Positions 1 to 7,853 of a stretch of 64,000 nucleotides of DNA are shown here, one piece after another. The position numbers and the translations under genes were made by a program. Every line of letters begins with the position of its first letter. Position 1 is the stretch's first letter. The DNA is from Streptomyces sp. V4I2. Its GTDB lineage: Bacteria; Actinomycetota; Actinomycetes; Streptomycetales; Streptomycetaceae. A model generated the notes under the pieces. The model saw only the letters and a program-made list of their open reading frames with translations. It did not search any database and was not told the DNA's origin. Location: positions 5,022,001 through 5,086,000 of the forward strand of contig NZ_JAUSZM010000003.1 in NCBI RefSeq assembly GCF_030817655.1, read 5' to 3'.

Positions 1-134
1 CACATCTTCCCGCCCCCTCCCCGGCCGGACACGGCATCGCTGCCGGACCGCGGCCAAGAACCCTCAGGTCATATGCCTCACGCGACAGCCTCGCACGGGA
101 AGCGTCCGAGCGCTGCGATTCGGCACAGTGAATC

Positions 135-1052
135 TTGGATTCGACGAGATCGCCGAGAGGCCTGCGACAGACCACAACTGCCCCAGCGATCTCGGCAGTT
201 GAGACGGTGGCCGCCGGAGTCGGTCGTACCGCCGAACCGCCCAGCAACTACTCAGCGCTTGGCCACGAACACGTGCGACGCCACGTCCGCCTCCAGCTCC
301 GCCGCCTCGCCGCCACTGCCCACCAGCACGCCGCCCGCCGACTCCGTCACGCTCACCACCGAACCGGGCTGCACGCCCGCCCGGCGCAGCGTGTACATCA
401 ACTGCGCGTCCGTCTGGATCGGCTCGCCGATCCGGCGCACCACGACCGTCTTGCCCTCGATGCCCGGGTCGAGATCGGCGAGCGACACCATGCCCTCGTC
501 CAGGAACGGGTCGGCGCCGTCCTTCTCGCCCAGCTCCTCCAGGCCCGGGATCGGGTTGCCGTACGGCGACTCGGTGGGGTGGCGCAGCAGCTCGAGCACC
601 CGCCGCTCGACGGCCTCGCTCATCACGTGCTCCCAGCGACACGCCTCCGCGTGCACCTGCTCCCACTCCAGACCGATCACGTCGACGAGCAGGCACTCAG
701 CGAGCCGGTGCTTGCGCATCACGCGCGTGGCGAGCCGGCGACCCTCATCCGTGAACTCCAGGTGGCGGTCGCTGGCGACGGACACGAGGCCGTCACGCTC
801 CATCCGCGCCACCGTCTGGCTGACCGTCGGCCCGCTCTGATCGAGCCGCTCGGCGATCCGGGCGCGCATGGGGACCACACCTTCCTCCTCCAGCTCGAGG
901 ATGGTGCGGAGATACATCTCCGTGGTGTCGATCAGTCCGGACATACGTGCCCCTTGATGAGATCTGCCGGAAGCACGACAGCTTCCCGGCTTGTGCGCTG
1001 GCCCTGGCATCAATTCTGCCGGATACCACTGACAAGCGTGCCGCGCCGTTGA
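135..1052 (+). other. Long open frame antisense to dmdR1 (adm-like)
   Basis: An uninterrupted 305-codon frame covers the whole complement of dmdR1 and runs about 110 bases past each end of it. Work in S. coelicolor described an antiparallel gene, adm, opposite dmdR1 that affects siderophore and antibiotic production; this frame is in the matching place. The predicted protein is Arg/His/Ala-rich with no domain I recognise, which is also what a chance antisense frame in 70% GC DNA looks like. A second antisense frame (73-840) overlaps it. I record it because of the precedent, not because the sequence alone proves it is translated. Confidence 0.3.
252..944 (-). CDS. dmdR1: DtxR/IdeR-family iron-dependent repressor DmdR1
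   Basis: Metal-dependent repressor; with Fe(II) bound it should repress siderophore and iron-uptake genes. The 230 residues fit the family: winged helix-turn-helix at about 5-65, dimerisation/metal domain, then an SH3-like tail from about 150. The DtxR metal ligands sit at their canonical numbers: H79, E83, H98 in one site and M10, C102, E105, H106 in the other. I start at ATG 944, preceded by AAGGGGC; the in-frame extension to 1139 does not look like the family. It is divergent from the SIS gene at 1184, as in S. coelicolor (SCO4394 from memory). The opposite strand is fully open (see the antisense entry). Confidence 0.92.
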   Translation of the reverse strand: MSGLIDTTEMYLRTILELEEEGVVPMRARIAERLDQSGPTVSQTVARMERDGLVSVASDRHLEFTDEGRRLATRVMRKHRLAECLLVDVIGLEWEQVHAEACRWEHVMSEAVERRVLELLRHPTESPYGNPIPGLEELGEKDGADPFLDEGMVSLADLDPGIEGKTVVVRRIGEPIQTDAQLMYTLRRAGVQPGSVVSVTESAGGVLVGSGGEAAELEADVASHVFVAKR

Positions 1053-1097
1053 AACCAAGCGGTTACAGGGCGGTTCGCACGGTTCGCAGCGGCCGTA

Positions 1098-1127
1098 TTG
1101 ACATCCCACTGGTCCAGACCGCACCGT
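1098..1127 (+). promoter_or_regulatory. Candidate housekeeping promoter for the SIS gene
   Basis: A perfect -35 hexamer TTGACA (1098-1103) is followed after 18 bases by CACCGT (1122-1127), about 57 bases before the ATG of the SIS-domain gene. The -10 match is poor, so this rests mainly on the -35 box and its position in the 239-base divergent region. I saw no clear DmdR1 iron box here by eye. Confidence 0.3.
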
Positions 1128-1183
1128 GATCCGCGGCACAGACGCCGACGCTACACAGACTCCGACGCTCCGAAGGGGCCCGC

Positions 1184-1939
1184 ATGAGCGACAGCAAGCC
1201 GGCCGGTCAGTTCTTCGACGCCGCGATCGGCCTGCTCCGGCGGGTCCAGGACGAGGAGGCCGGCAACATCGAGGCGGCCGGCCTGCTCCTCGCCGACACC
1301 GTCGCCTCCGGCGGCCGGCTCTTCGCCTTCGGCGCCGGTCACTCCTCCCTCGCCGCGCAGGACGTCGTCTACCGCGCCGGCGGCCTCGCCCTGATGAACC
1401 TGCTGGCCGTCCCCGGTGTCGTCGGCGTCGACGTCATGCCCGCCACGCTCGGCTCCGCCCTGGAGCGCGTCGACGGCCTCGCGAGCGCCGTCCTCGACTG
1501 CTCCCCGGCCCGCGCCGGCGACGCCCTCGTGATCATCTCCCTCTCCGGCCGCAACGCCCTCCCCGTCGAGATGGCCCTGCACGCCCGCGACCTGGGCCTG
1601 AAGGTCATCGGCGTGACATCGGTGGCCTACGCCACCGAGACGACGTCCCGGCACCACTCCGGCACCTACCTCAAGGACCACTGCGACATCGTCCTCGACT
1701 CGAAGATCGCCACCGGCGACGCGGAACTCACCCTCGACACCATCCCCGCCCCCTTCGCCCCGGCCTCCACGGTCGTCACGTCCGCCATCCTCCAGGCCGT
1801 CATGGCCACCGCGGCGGCAAGCCTGGCCGACCGGGGCATCGAGCCGCCGCTCCTGCGGTCGGGGAACGTGGACGGCGGCCATGAATGGAACGGGCAGGTG
1901 TTCGAGAAGTACGGGGAGCGGATCTTCTACCGGCATTAG
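1184..1939 (+). CDS. SIS-domain (sugar isomerase/phosphosugar-binding) protein
   Basis: A 251-residue protein with a single SIS fold, the module that binds or isomerises phosphosugars in KpsF, GlmS and MurQ. An N-terminal helical stretch (1-40) precedes the Rossmann-like core; the Ser-rich sugar-phosphate loop is visible as IISLSGRN near residue 110, and a second conserved segment, VIGVTSVAYA, follows near 143. There is no CBS domain, so it is not a full KdsD-type isomerase. ATG 1184 is preceded by GAAGGGG. The divergent partner is dmdR1. The substrate cannot be read from the sequence; an amino-sugar phosphate is likely by family. Confidence 0.8.
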   Translation: MSDSKPAGQFFDAAIGLLRRVQDEEAGNIEAAGLLLADTVASGGRLFAFGAGHSSLAAQDVVYRAGGLALMNLLAVPGVVGVDVMPATLGSALERVDGLASAVLDCSPARAGDALVIISLSGRNALPVEMALHARDLGLKVIGVTSVAYATETTSRHHSGTYLKDHCDIVLDSKIATGDAELTLDTIPAPFAPASTVVTSAILQAVMATAAASLADRGIEPPLLRSGNVDGGHEWNGQVFEKYGERIFYRH

Positions 1940-2015
1940 GACCGACAGTGCCTTGAAGACCTGGGCCCCATGGGCGGCACGGGTGGCACGGGCGGCACGG
2001 GTGAACGCGGCGGCT

Positions 2016-3434
2016 CTACTCGCGCCCCAACACCTCCGCCAAATCCAACGCGGACCCGATCCGAACCGCCACATCCTCCGCGTACACCGCGTCCTGCCGC
2101 TCGAACTGACTCCGCCCGGCCCCCCGCAGAAACGTCACCACCCCGAACGTCCGCCCCCGGCTCCGCAGCACCGCACACAGCGCGTGCACCGCGTCCGAGG
2201 GCCACTGCCGAGCCTCAGCCCACTCCTGGGCCTCCTCCGCCCGCACGGCGGCCCCCACACTCGCCCGCACCGACCCGATCCGCTCCACGCACTGCAACGC
2301 CGGATGCCCCTCCGCGTACCGCACCGGCAGCCCCGCCCGCCCGGTCAGCAGACTCGGCCCCGGCGCCCCGGAGGGCGTCGCCGCGACCCGCACCAGCCGT
2401 ACGGAGTCCGTCGCCACCCCGTCCGCCACCGCACCACCCGCGACCCGGTCGATCAGCGCATGGTCCGCGAACCCGGCGAGCGCGAAGTCCAGGTGGACGG
2501 CGGCCGCCTCCCGCGGGTCCTCACACTCCGCGGCAGCCCGGGCCGCCCGGTGCAACTGGTTCGTACGGAACCGCAGCAGCGACGCCTCCTGCTCGCCCTG
2601 CTTGGCCTCCGTCACGTCCTGGAACAGCCAGCCCACGCCCAACGGCACGGGCTCCTCTGCGAGCGGCGACGCCAGCCGCACGAACCCACAGCGCCAGCAG
2701 CGCCGCTGCTCACCGTCCGGCGTACGCACGCTCACCCAGATCTCGGCGGGCGCCGGCGGCGCACCCTCCGCCAGCACATGCGTGAGCGCACTCTCGAGTT
2801 CCTCGACACCCTGAGCGAGCAGATCCCCGAGAGGCCGCCCCAGCACCGACGTACGCCCGACACCCAGCGCCCGCGCCGCATGCGCGTTGACGACGGCCGG
2901 CCGCAGATCGGCGTCGACGAGCACGACACCCCAGCTCGCGTCCTCGAACAACGCCTCGCTCAGCGCGATGGACCGCTCCAGATCGATCTGCGCGTGCACC
3001 TCGCTGAAGGCGCAGTACAACCCCGCGGGCTTCCCGTCCGGCCCGCGCACGGCCGCCGACTGCGTCCGTACGAGCACCCGCCCGCCGTCCTTCGTCAGCA
3101 ACGCGAACTCGTGCACCTGCCGCCCGGGAGCGTGCATCGCGGACAGCAGCCGCCCCTCCACCTCCTCGGCGTCGGCGGCGCGCACGGCCCAGCCGGCAAA
3201 TCCGTGCCGGCCCACTGCCTCGTCCGCGGTCCAGCCGAGAATCCGCTCGGCCTCGCGATTCCAGTGGGTCACCACTCCGTCCGCGTCGAACGCGCACAAC
3301 GCCGCGTCCATCCCGTCGAGCAGCGCGGCCAGCAGATCCGAGCCGTCGGAGCCGTCCGAACCCTCCGGACCGTCCCGCTCGGGCTCGTCCGGCCCGATCT
3401 CGTCGGTGGTCCCACTACGCCGGGAAGCACTCAC
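2016..3434 (-). CDS. PAS/GAF sensor protein without an output domain
   Basis: A 472-residue cytoplasmic sensor. After a Gly/Ser/Asp-rich N-terminus, two PAS domains lie at about 35-150 (with the motif THWNREAERILGW) and 155-280 (ending in a PAC-like GVGWLFQDVTEA). A degenerate GAF-like region at about 295-465 ends with FGVVTFLR. Such arrays usually precede a PP2C phosphatase, kinase or GGDEF module, but the protein stops after the GAF-like part, so it probably signals by contact with a partner. I chose GTG 3434 because AGGGGG lies just upstream; TTG 3494 and GTG 3488 extend the frame without a ribosome site. Confidence 0.75.
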   Translation of the reverse strand: MSASRRSGTTDEIGPDEPERDGPEGSDGSDGSDLLAALLDGMDAALCAFDADGVVTHWNREAERILGWTADEAVGRHGFAGWAVRAADAEEVEGRLLSAMHAPGRQVHEFALLTKDGGRVLVRTQSAAVRGPDGKPAGLYCAFSEVHAQIDLERSIALSEALFEDASWGVVLVDADLRPAVVNAHAARALGVGRTSVLGRPLGDLLAQGVEELESALTHVLAEGAPPAPAEIWVSVRTPDGEQRRCWRCGFVRLASPLAEEPVPLGVGWLFQDVTEAKQGEQEASLLRFRTNQLHRAARAAAECEDPREAAAVHLDFALAGFADHALIDRVAGGAVADGVATDSVRLVRVAATPSGAPGPSLLTGRAGLPVRYAEGHPALQCVERIGSVRASVGAAVRAEEAQEWAEARQWPSDAVHALCAVLRSRGRTFGVVTFLRGAGRSQFERQDAVYAEDVAVRIGSALDLAEVLGRE

Positions 3435-3585
3435 CTGGACCCCCTGCAGGCTGCCGCGTCCGCACGTACGGCACGTCGGTTCGCTCACTAGCAATCATCT
3501 AACTGGAACGTGACGCAGCACACACCGAGTTCCCACAAGATTGAAGGAATCGTTGTGCGCCGGAAATCCGAGGAGTACGCCGGTC

Positions 3586-4041
3586 CTACGCCTCAACCGG
3601 CGCAAGCCTCAGATCCACCCACACCTCAGTCTCCCCCTCCAGCACATACCGCTCCACCTCGACAAACCCACGCCCCAGGGCAAACCGCAGCCCGTCCTCA
3701 TTGACGGCCAGCACACACGTCTCGATCACCCGAGCCCCCAGCCCACGCGCACACTCGAGCCCCTTCTCATACACCGCGCCCCCAAACCCACGCCCCCGAA
3801 ACTCGGGCAGCACGCGCGCGATGACGGTCGCCACGCCCTCTTCCCCCTCCGGCGGCCGCACGGTCGAACACCCGACGAGCACATCCCCGAGATACGCGTT
3901 CTCCAGCCGATAGCGCCCGCTGCGCTCCCGCACCTCATCGAGCCCCATCGCAGCGGGCGGCACGATCACGTTGTGCACATGCCGCCACTGCTCGAGCATG
4001 ACGTCTCCGTCGACCGGCTGTATCCGCAGGTCAGTCACCAC
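3586..4041 (-). CDS. GNAT-family N-acetyltransferase
   Basis: A 151-residue single-domain GNAT enzyme, expected to transfer acetyl from acetyl-CoA to an amine. The acetyl-CoA loop is visible in VIARVLPEFRGRGFGGAVYEKG at about 90-110 (R-G-R-G-F-G), followed by the usual helix and a C-terminal strand rich in Glu/Val. GTG codons at 4041 and 4038 are both possible; GGAGGGGAGCGG lies just upstream. No pathway can be inferred. Immediately upstream, on the other strand, is the 4090-4345 small-transcript locus, so its promoter must lie close to that element. Confidence 0.8.
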   Translation of the reverse strand: MVTDLRIQPVDGDVMLEQWRHVHNVIVPPAAMGLDEVRERSGRYRLENAYLGDVLVGCSTVRPPEGEEGVATVIARVLPEFRGRGFGGAVYEKGLECARGLGARVIETCVLAVNEDGLRFALGRGFVEVERYVLEGETEVWVDLRLAPVEA

Positions 4042-4089
4042 TACCGCTCCCCTCCGCGCCAGGGACCCGATTCTTTCCGAAAAAACTGG

Positions 4090-4118
4090 TTGATCGCGCG
4101 TCGAGCGGTTCTTAGTGT
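4090..4118 (+). promoter_or_regulatory. Strong HrdB-type promoter of the small-transcript locus
   Basis: TTGATC at 4090-4095, a 17-base spacer and TAGTGT at 4113-4118 make one of the best consensus promoters in the window. It reads rightward, away from the GNAT gene and towards the 3' end of the citrate synthase gene, so it serves neither neighbour. The start point should be near 4124-4126. Confidence 0.6.
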
Positions 4119-4151
4119 GTGGGCTACACGAGAAGGGAGGTGGTTCGGCAG

Positions 4152-4190
4152 ATGTATGAGAACCGGACGCGTGAGGTGGCTGCGGGCTAG
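4152..4190 (+). CDS. 12-residue peptide ORF with extended Shine-Dalgarno
   Basis: ATG 4152 to TAG 4190 encodes MYENRTREVAAG. Eight bases upstream lies AGAAGGGAGGTGG, close to the maximum possible pairing with the 16S rRNA tail and far stronger than any other ribosome site in this window. The codons show no run of one amino acid, so a classical attenuator is not indicated. The ORF may be a functional micropeptide or a ribosome-loading device protecting the RNA. Confidence 0.4.
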   Translation: MYENRTREVAAG

Positions 4191-4271
4191 CGGCCCGTCA
4201 CCACACCGAGTGCGGTGCCGGACCAGCGTGTGCGAGATACACGCAGCCGGCCCAATCCAAATGCAGTCACC

Positions 4272-4342
4272 CGACCCGCGAGCTCGCCGGTACGTCCGGC
4301 CGGCTTCTCCGCTCAGGCGGAGAGACCCGAGCTCGCGGGTCG
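4272..4342. terminator. Large bidirectional stem-loop
   Basis: A perfect 15-bp inverted repeat (4272-4286 with 4328-4342, CGACCCGCGAGCTCG and its complement) encloses a 41-base loop. The loop holds a second 7-bp stem, TCTCCGC (4306-4312) with GCGGAGA (4317-4323). It starts 20 bases past the citrate synthase stop codon and also closes the plus-strand small transcript, so it can end transcription from both sides. There is no U-tract, which is common for Streptomyces terminators. Confidence 0.6.
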
Positions 4343-4361
4343 TCTGCGTTCTCGGAGCTGC

Positions 4362-5462
4362 TCAGCGCACGATGTCGCCGTAGCCCTCGATCTCGCGCGG
4401 GTCGCGGGTGCCGGGGCCGATGTAGCGGGCGGAGGGGCGGACCAGGCGGCCGGTGCGCTTTTGTTCCAGGATGTGGGCCGACCAACCCGCCGTGCGGGCG
4501 CAGGTGAACATCGAGGTGAACATGTGGGCGGGGACCTCGGCGAAGTCGAGGACGATGGCGGCCCAGAACTCGACGTTCGTGGCGAGGACCCGGTCGGGGC
4601 GGCGGGCGTGCAGTTCCGCCAGGGCCGCCTTTTCCAGGGCTTCGGCGATCTCGAAGCGTGGGGCGCCGAGTTCGCGGGCGGTGCGGCGCAGGACGCGGGC
4701 GCGCGGGTCTTCGGCGCGGTAGACGCGGTGGCCGAAGCCCATCAGGCGTTCGCCCTTGTCGAGGGCCCGCTTGACGTAGGCCTCGGCGTCGCCGGTGCGT
4801 TCGATCTCCTCGATCATGCCGAGGACGCGGGAGGGGGCGCCGCCGTGCAGCGGGCCGGACATGGCTCCCACGGCGCCGGACAGCGCGGCTGCGACGTCGG
4901 CGCCTGTCGAGGCGATGACGCGGGCCGTGAAGGTGGAGGCGTTCATGCCGTGTTCGGCCGCTGAGGTCCAGTACGCGTCGACCGCGGCCACGTGCTTGGG
5001 GTCGGGCTCGCCGCGCCAGCGGATCATGAAGCGTTCGACGACGGACTGTGCCTTGTCGATCTCCCGTTGCGGGACCATGGCCCGGCCCTGGCCGCGCGCG
5101 GACTGGGCGACGTAGGAGAGGGCCATGACGGCGGCTCGGGCGAGGTCCTCGCGGGCGCGTTCCTCGTCGATGTCGAGGAGGGGTTTGAGGCCCCAGACCG
5201 GTGCGAGCATGGCGAGTGCGGACTGGACGTCGACGCGGATGTCGCCGGAGTGCACGGGGATCGGGAACGGCTCGGCGGGCGGCAGGCCGGGGTTGAAGGC
5301 GCCGTCGACGAGCAGCCCCCAGACGTTGCCGAACGAGACGTGCCCGACGAGGTCCTCGATGTCGACGCCCCGGTACCGGAGTGCGCCGCCTTCCTTGTCG
5401 GGTTCGGCGATCTCCGTCTCGAACGCGACGACTCCTTCGAGTCCGGGTACGAAGTCGGACAT
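4362..5462 (-). CDS. Citrate synthase, short (second) type
   Basis: Condenses acetyl-CoA or propionyl-CoA with oxaloacetate. The 366-residue length matches the short bacterial citrate/2-methylcitrate synthases. The catalytic histidine segments are visible as GPLHGGAPSRVLGM and GFGHRVYRAEDPRARVL, with the N-terminal RYRGVDIEDL typical of the family. I start at ATG 5462 (MSDFVPGLEG), with GGAG 9 bases upstream; longer in-frame starts to 5639 lack similarity. It is divergent from pdxH. Streptomyces carry another, main citrate synthase elsewhere, so this may be the secondary or methylcitrate-type enzyme; the sequence does not decide. Confidence 0.88.
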   Translation of the reverse strand: MSDFVPGLEGVVAFETEIAEPDKEGGALRYRGVDIEDLVGHVSFGNVWGLLVDGAFNPGLPPAEPFPIPVHSGDIRVDVQSALAMLAPVWGLKPLLDIDEERAREDLARAAVMALSYVAQSARGQGRAMVPQREIDKAQSVVERFMIRWRGEPDPKHVAAVDAYWTSAAEHGMNASTFTARVIASTGADVAAALSGAVGAMSGPLHGGAPSRVLGMIEEIERTGDAEAYVKRALDKGERLMGFGHRVYRAEDPRARVLRRTARELGAPRFEIAEALEKAALAELHARRPDRVLATNVEFWAAIVLDFAEVPAHMFTSMFTCARTAGWSAHILEQKRTGRLVRPSARYIGPGTRDPREIEGYGDIVR

Positions 5463-5767
5463 CAGGCGGCTCCTCGTGATGTGTGCGACGGATGAGTTGT
5501 ACTGCGGCTGTTGTGGGGTGCGGCTACCACGTCGTGTCAGGCGGTGGGTGTGCGTCCGTTCCATGGCTCCGCGGTTCGTCTCCGAGAACTCGCGGTCCTG
5601 GGCGGTATCTCTGTGATGCCCCGTGCGGTCGGCGGTCATCCAACCGGAACGGCATCAGCACGATATCCCCGAGTGCCATCCTTGGGGAGGGATCGCGGCA
5701 CTGAGTGCCACGCAGTGATGGAGACCACCGTGCCCACCGTGGCTCCCTCATACGGCAGGATGACGGC
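5463..5767. promoter_or_regulatory. Divergent citrate synthase / pdxH regulatory region
   Basis: The 305-base gap has no credible gene. It must hold the promoters of both divergent genes. I see an inverted pair AGTGCC (about 5672) with GGCACT (about 5696) enclosing TTGGGGAGGGATCGC, and a repeated GAGTGCC, which could form an operator for pdxH. No box is convincing enough to name a regulator. Confidence 0.3.
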
Positions 5768-6433
5768 GTGACCGACCGAGACGCCGCCCTCGATCCCGCC
5801 TCCATGCGTAAGCAGTACCGCGCCGAGGGGCTCGCCGAGGCCGACCTGGCCGCGACGCCCGTCGAGCAGTTCGCGCGGTGGTTCAAGGAGGCCGCGATCG
5901 AGGGGCGTCTTTTCGAGCCGAACGCCATGATCGTCTCCACGGCGGATGCCGAGGGCCGGCCCAGTTCCCGCACGGTGCTGCTGAAGCACTTCGACGAGCA
6001 GGGCTTCGTCTTCTACACGAACTACGGATCCCGCAAGGCCGGTGAGCTGGCGGAGAACCCGTACGTCTCGCTGCTGTTCCCGTGGCATGCGATGGCCCGC
6101 CAGGTCATCGTCACGGGCGTGGCGCGGCGTACCGGGCGTGACGAGACCGCCGCGTACTTCCGCAGCCGCCCGCACGGCTCCCAGCTCGGTGCGTGGGCGA
6201 GCGCGCAGTCCTCGGTGATCGCGGACCGCACGGACCTGGACGCGACGTACGCGGAGCTGGCCGCGCGGTATCCGGAGGGCGAGCAGGTGCCGGTGCCGCC
6301 GAACTGGGGCGGGTTCCGGGTGGCTCCGCAGGCGGTGGAGTTCTGGCAGGGCCGCGAGAACCGGTTGCACGACCGGCTGCGGTACGTGGCGGAGGCGGAC
6401 GGGAGCTGGCGGGTGGAGCGGCTGAGTCCCTGA
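5768..6433 (+). CDS. pdxH: Pyridoxamine 5'-phosphate oxidase
   Basis: FMN-dependent oxidase making pyridoxal 5'-phosphate from pyridoxamine/pyridoxine 5'-phosphate. The 221 residues carry the family landmarks in order: YRAEGL near the N-terminus, the FMN-binding SSRTVLLKHFDEQGFVFYTN, the SRKAGELAENP helix, RSRPHGSQLGAWAS, and the C-terminal PxNWGGFRVxPxxxEFWQGRxxRLHDR signature. GTG 5768 has AGGA 8 bases upstream; the frame upstream to 5705 is not family-like. It faces away from citrate synthase. PLP made here would serve, for example, SerC (26362). Confidence 0.95.
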   Translation: MTDRDAALDPASMRKQYRAEGLAEADLAATPVEQFARWFKEAAIEGRLFEPNAMIVSTADAEGRPSSRTVLLKHFDEQGFVFYTNYGSRKAGELAENPYVSLLFPWHAMARQVIVTGVARRTGRDETAAYFRSRPHGSQLGAWASAQSSVIADRTDLDATYAELAARYPEGEQVPVPPNWGGFRVAPQAVEFWQGRENRLHDRLRYVAEADGSWRVERLSP

Positions 6434-6501
6434 GGGCGGAGGCGGAGGGCCGCGAGCCGGGGGCCGACAGATCCACAGCAGTCGGCACCACTGACAACGC
6501 C

Positions 6502-7122
6502 TCAGTCCAGCGCCGCGTCCAGCAGGCTCGCCCACTGCGTCACGACCCGCTCCCGGCGCCCGGTGTCGTCGGTCAGCAGGTTCGCCAGTCCCAGTCCCCG
6601 GGCCATGTCGAGCAGGCCCTGGACCGTCTCGCGTACGCCCGGCCGGGACTCGTCGGCGCCCAGGAGGTCCACCGCGATCCGGTGGGTCTCGCGGCCGACG
6701 CGGGCTTCCAGTTCCGTCACCCGTGGCCGTAGTTGGTCCTCGTTCGACGCGGCGACCCACAGGTGGAGTGCGGCGCGGAACAGGGGGCCGGTGTAGAGGT
6801 CGACGAGGGCTGTTACGACGGCCCGGCGGTCGTCCGCGGCCGTGCCCTCGGGGAACAGTGCGCGCAGGGCCGTGGAGCGTTCCTCGGCGACGTATTCGAC
6901 GGCGGCGGTGAAGAGGTCCTCGCGGGTCGGGAAGTGGTGTTGGGCGGCGCCGCGGGAGACTCCGGCGCGTTCGGCGACGACGGCGACCGTGGAGCCCGCC
7001 CAGCCGTGTTCGGCGAGGCAGGCCACGGCGGCTGCCAGGAGGCGCTGTCGGGTGGCCCGGCTGCGGTCCTGCTTGGGGACGCGGTCGCCGGGTGCACGGT
7101 CGACCGTGTTCACACCACCCAT
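6502..7122 (-). CDS. TetR-family regulator closing the acyl-CoA catabolic operon
   Basis: A 206-residue TetR repressor: helix-turn-helix at about 20-65 (STVAVVAERAGVSRGAAQHHF), then an all-helical ligand domain. It is the last gene of the eight-gene operon and overlaps the enoyl-CoA hydratase end by 13 bases; GTG 7113 is an alternative start. Operon-terminal TetR proteins commonly sense the acyl-CoA made by the operon. The palindrome CAAGCGTGCTTG over the operon's -35 box at 16700 is the natural candidate for its operator. The ligand is unknown. Confidence 0.85.
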   Translation of the reverse strand: MGGVNTVDRAPGDRVPKQDRSRATRQRLLAAAVACLAEHGWAGSTVAVVAERAGVSRGAAQHHFPTREDLFTAAVEYVAEERSTALRALFPEGTAADDRRAVVTALVDLYTGPLFRAALHLWVAASNEDQLRPRVTELEARVGRETHRIAVDLLGADESRPGVRETVQGLLDMARGLGLANLLTDDTGRRERVVTQWASLLDAALD

Positions 7123-7853
7123 GTGGGATCCCGTCGTTCGAGGAAGGCCGTCATGCCCTCGCGGGCGTCGGCCGCGGCGAACAGGCGGGCGGAGAGCCTG
7201 GCGAGTTCGCCCGCGTCCAGGTCGAAGGCCTCCAGCACCTTAGCCGTGAGCAGCCGTTTCGTCTCGGCGAGGGCGCGTGGGGCGGCTCGCCGCAGTCCGT
7301 CGAGGACGGGGGCGAGGACCTCGTCGACGTCGGTGTGGTCGCCGGCGGCCGAGAGGAGGCCGATGCGGGCGGCCTCGGTGGCGTCGAAGGTCTCGCCGGT
7401 GAGGTAGTAGCGGGCGAGGGCGCGGGGGTCGACGCGGTGCAGGAGGGGGAGGGAGATCAGCGCGGGGGCGACTCCGATGCGGACTTCGGTGAAGGCGAAG
7501 GTGGCGGTGTCGGAGGCGGCGGCGATGTCGCAGGCGCCGAGCAGGCCGAGGCCGCCGGCCCGTACGTGGCCGGTGACGCGGGCCACGACGGGTTTGCGGA
7601 GTTTGACGATCTGCCTCAGCAGGGCGACGAGGGCCTTGGGCTGGGGCGGTTCGCGCAGGTCGGCGCCCGCGCTGAAGGTGGTGCCGGTGTGGGTGAGGAC
7701 GACGGCGCGTACGTCGTCGTCCTTGCCGGCTCGTTTCAGGGCGTCGGTGAGTTCGTGCACGAGAGAGGCGGACAGGGCGTTGCGGTTGTGCGGCGAGTCG
7801 AGGGTGAGGGTGGTGATGCCGCGTTCGTGCGTGGGGTGGACCAGGGCGGTCAC
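7110..7853 (-). CDS. Enoyl-CoA hydratase/isomerase family protein
   Basis: A 247-residue crotonase-fold protein, expected to hydrate an enoyl-CoA intermediate of the pathway. The first oxyanion-hole segment is GTTFSAGADLRE at about 58-69 and the second VRAGGLGLLGACDI at about 95-110. The residue pair usually Glu/Glu in true hydratases is not obvious: the second segment has L-G-L-L-G-A-C-D, so isomerase or lyase chemistry is possible. GTG 7853 overlaps the TGA of the upstream ligase gene by four bases (GTGA), so the two are translationally coupled. Confidence 0.85.
   Translation of the reverse strand: MTALVHPTHERGITTLTLDSPHNRNALSASLVHELTDALKRAGKDDDVRAVVLTHTGTTFSAGADLREPPQPKALVALLRQIVKLRKPVVARVTGHVRAGGLGLLGACDIAAASDTATFAFTEVRIGVAPALISLPLLHRVDPRALARYYLTGETFDATEAARIGLLSAAGDHTDVDEVLAPVLDGLRRAAPRALAETKRLLTAKVLEAFDLDAGELARLSARLFAAADAREGMTAFLERRDPTWVV

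Larger units (their letters stand above)
4121..4345 (+). ncRNA. Candidate small RNA / leader-type transcript
   Basis: A self-contained transcription unit of about 225 bases lies between the GNAT gene and citrate synthase. It comprises the promoter at 4090-4118, an exceptionally long Shine-Dalgarno match (AGAAGGGAGGTGGT, 4131-4144, against the rRNA complement AGAAAGGAGGTGAT), a 12-codon ORF, a hairpin over the stop codon (about 4177-4205), a GCGTGT/ACACGC hairpin (about 4232-4250), and a 15-bp terminator-like stem. GAGGTGG occurs twice (4137, 4173), and the downstream CACCAC could pair with either copy, so a switch is conceivable. Inference only; no expression evidence is available here. Confidence 0.4.

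Noticed and set aside
1..251. Gene at the left edge
   Set aside because: Frames present are shadows continuing into dmdR1; no start, motif or terminator is supported in 1-251.
1881..3491. 536-codon plus-strand frame opposite the PAS gene
   Set aside because: Arg/Pro/His-rich shadow; the minus strand shows clear PAS motifs.
4121..4345. Known riboswitch or T-box leader
   Set aside because: No downstream gene on the same strand for it to control, and I recognise no aptamer core.
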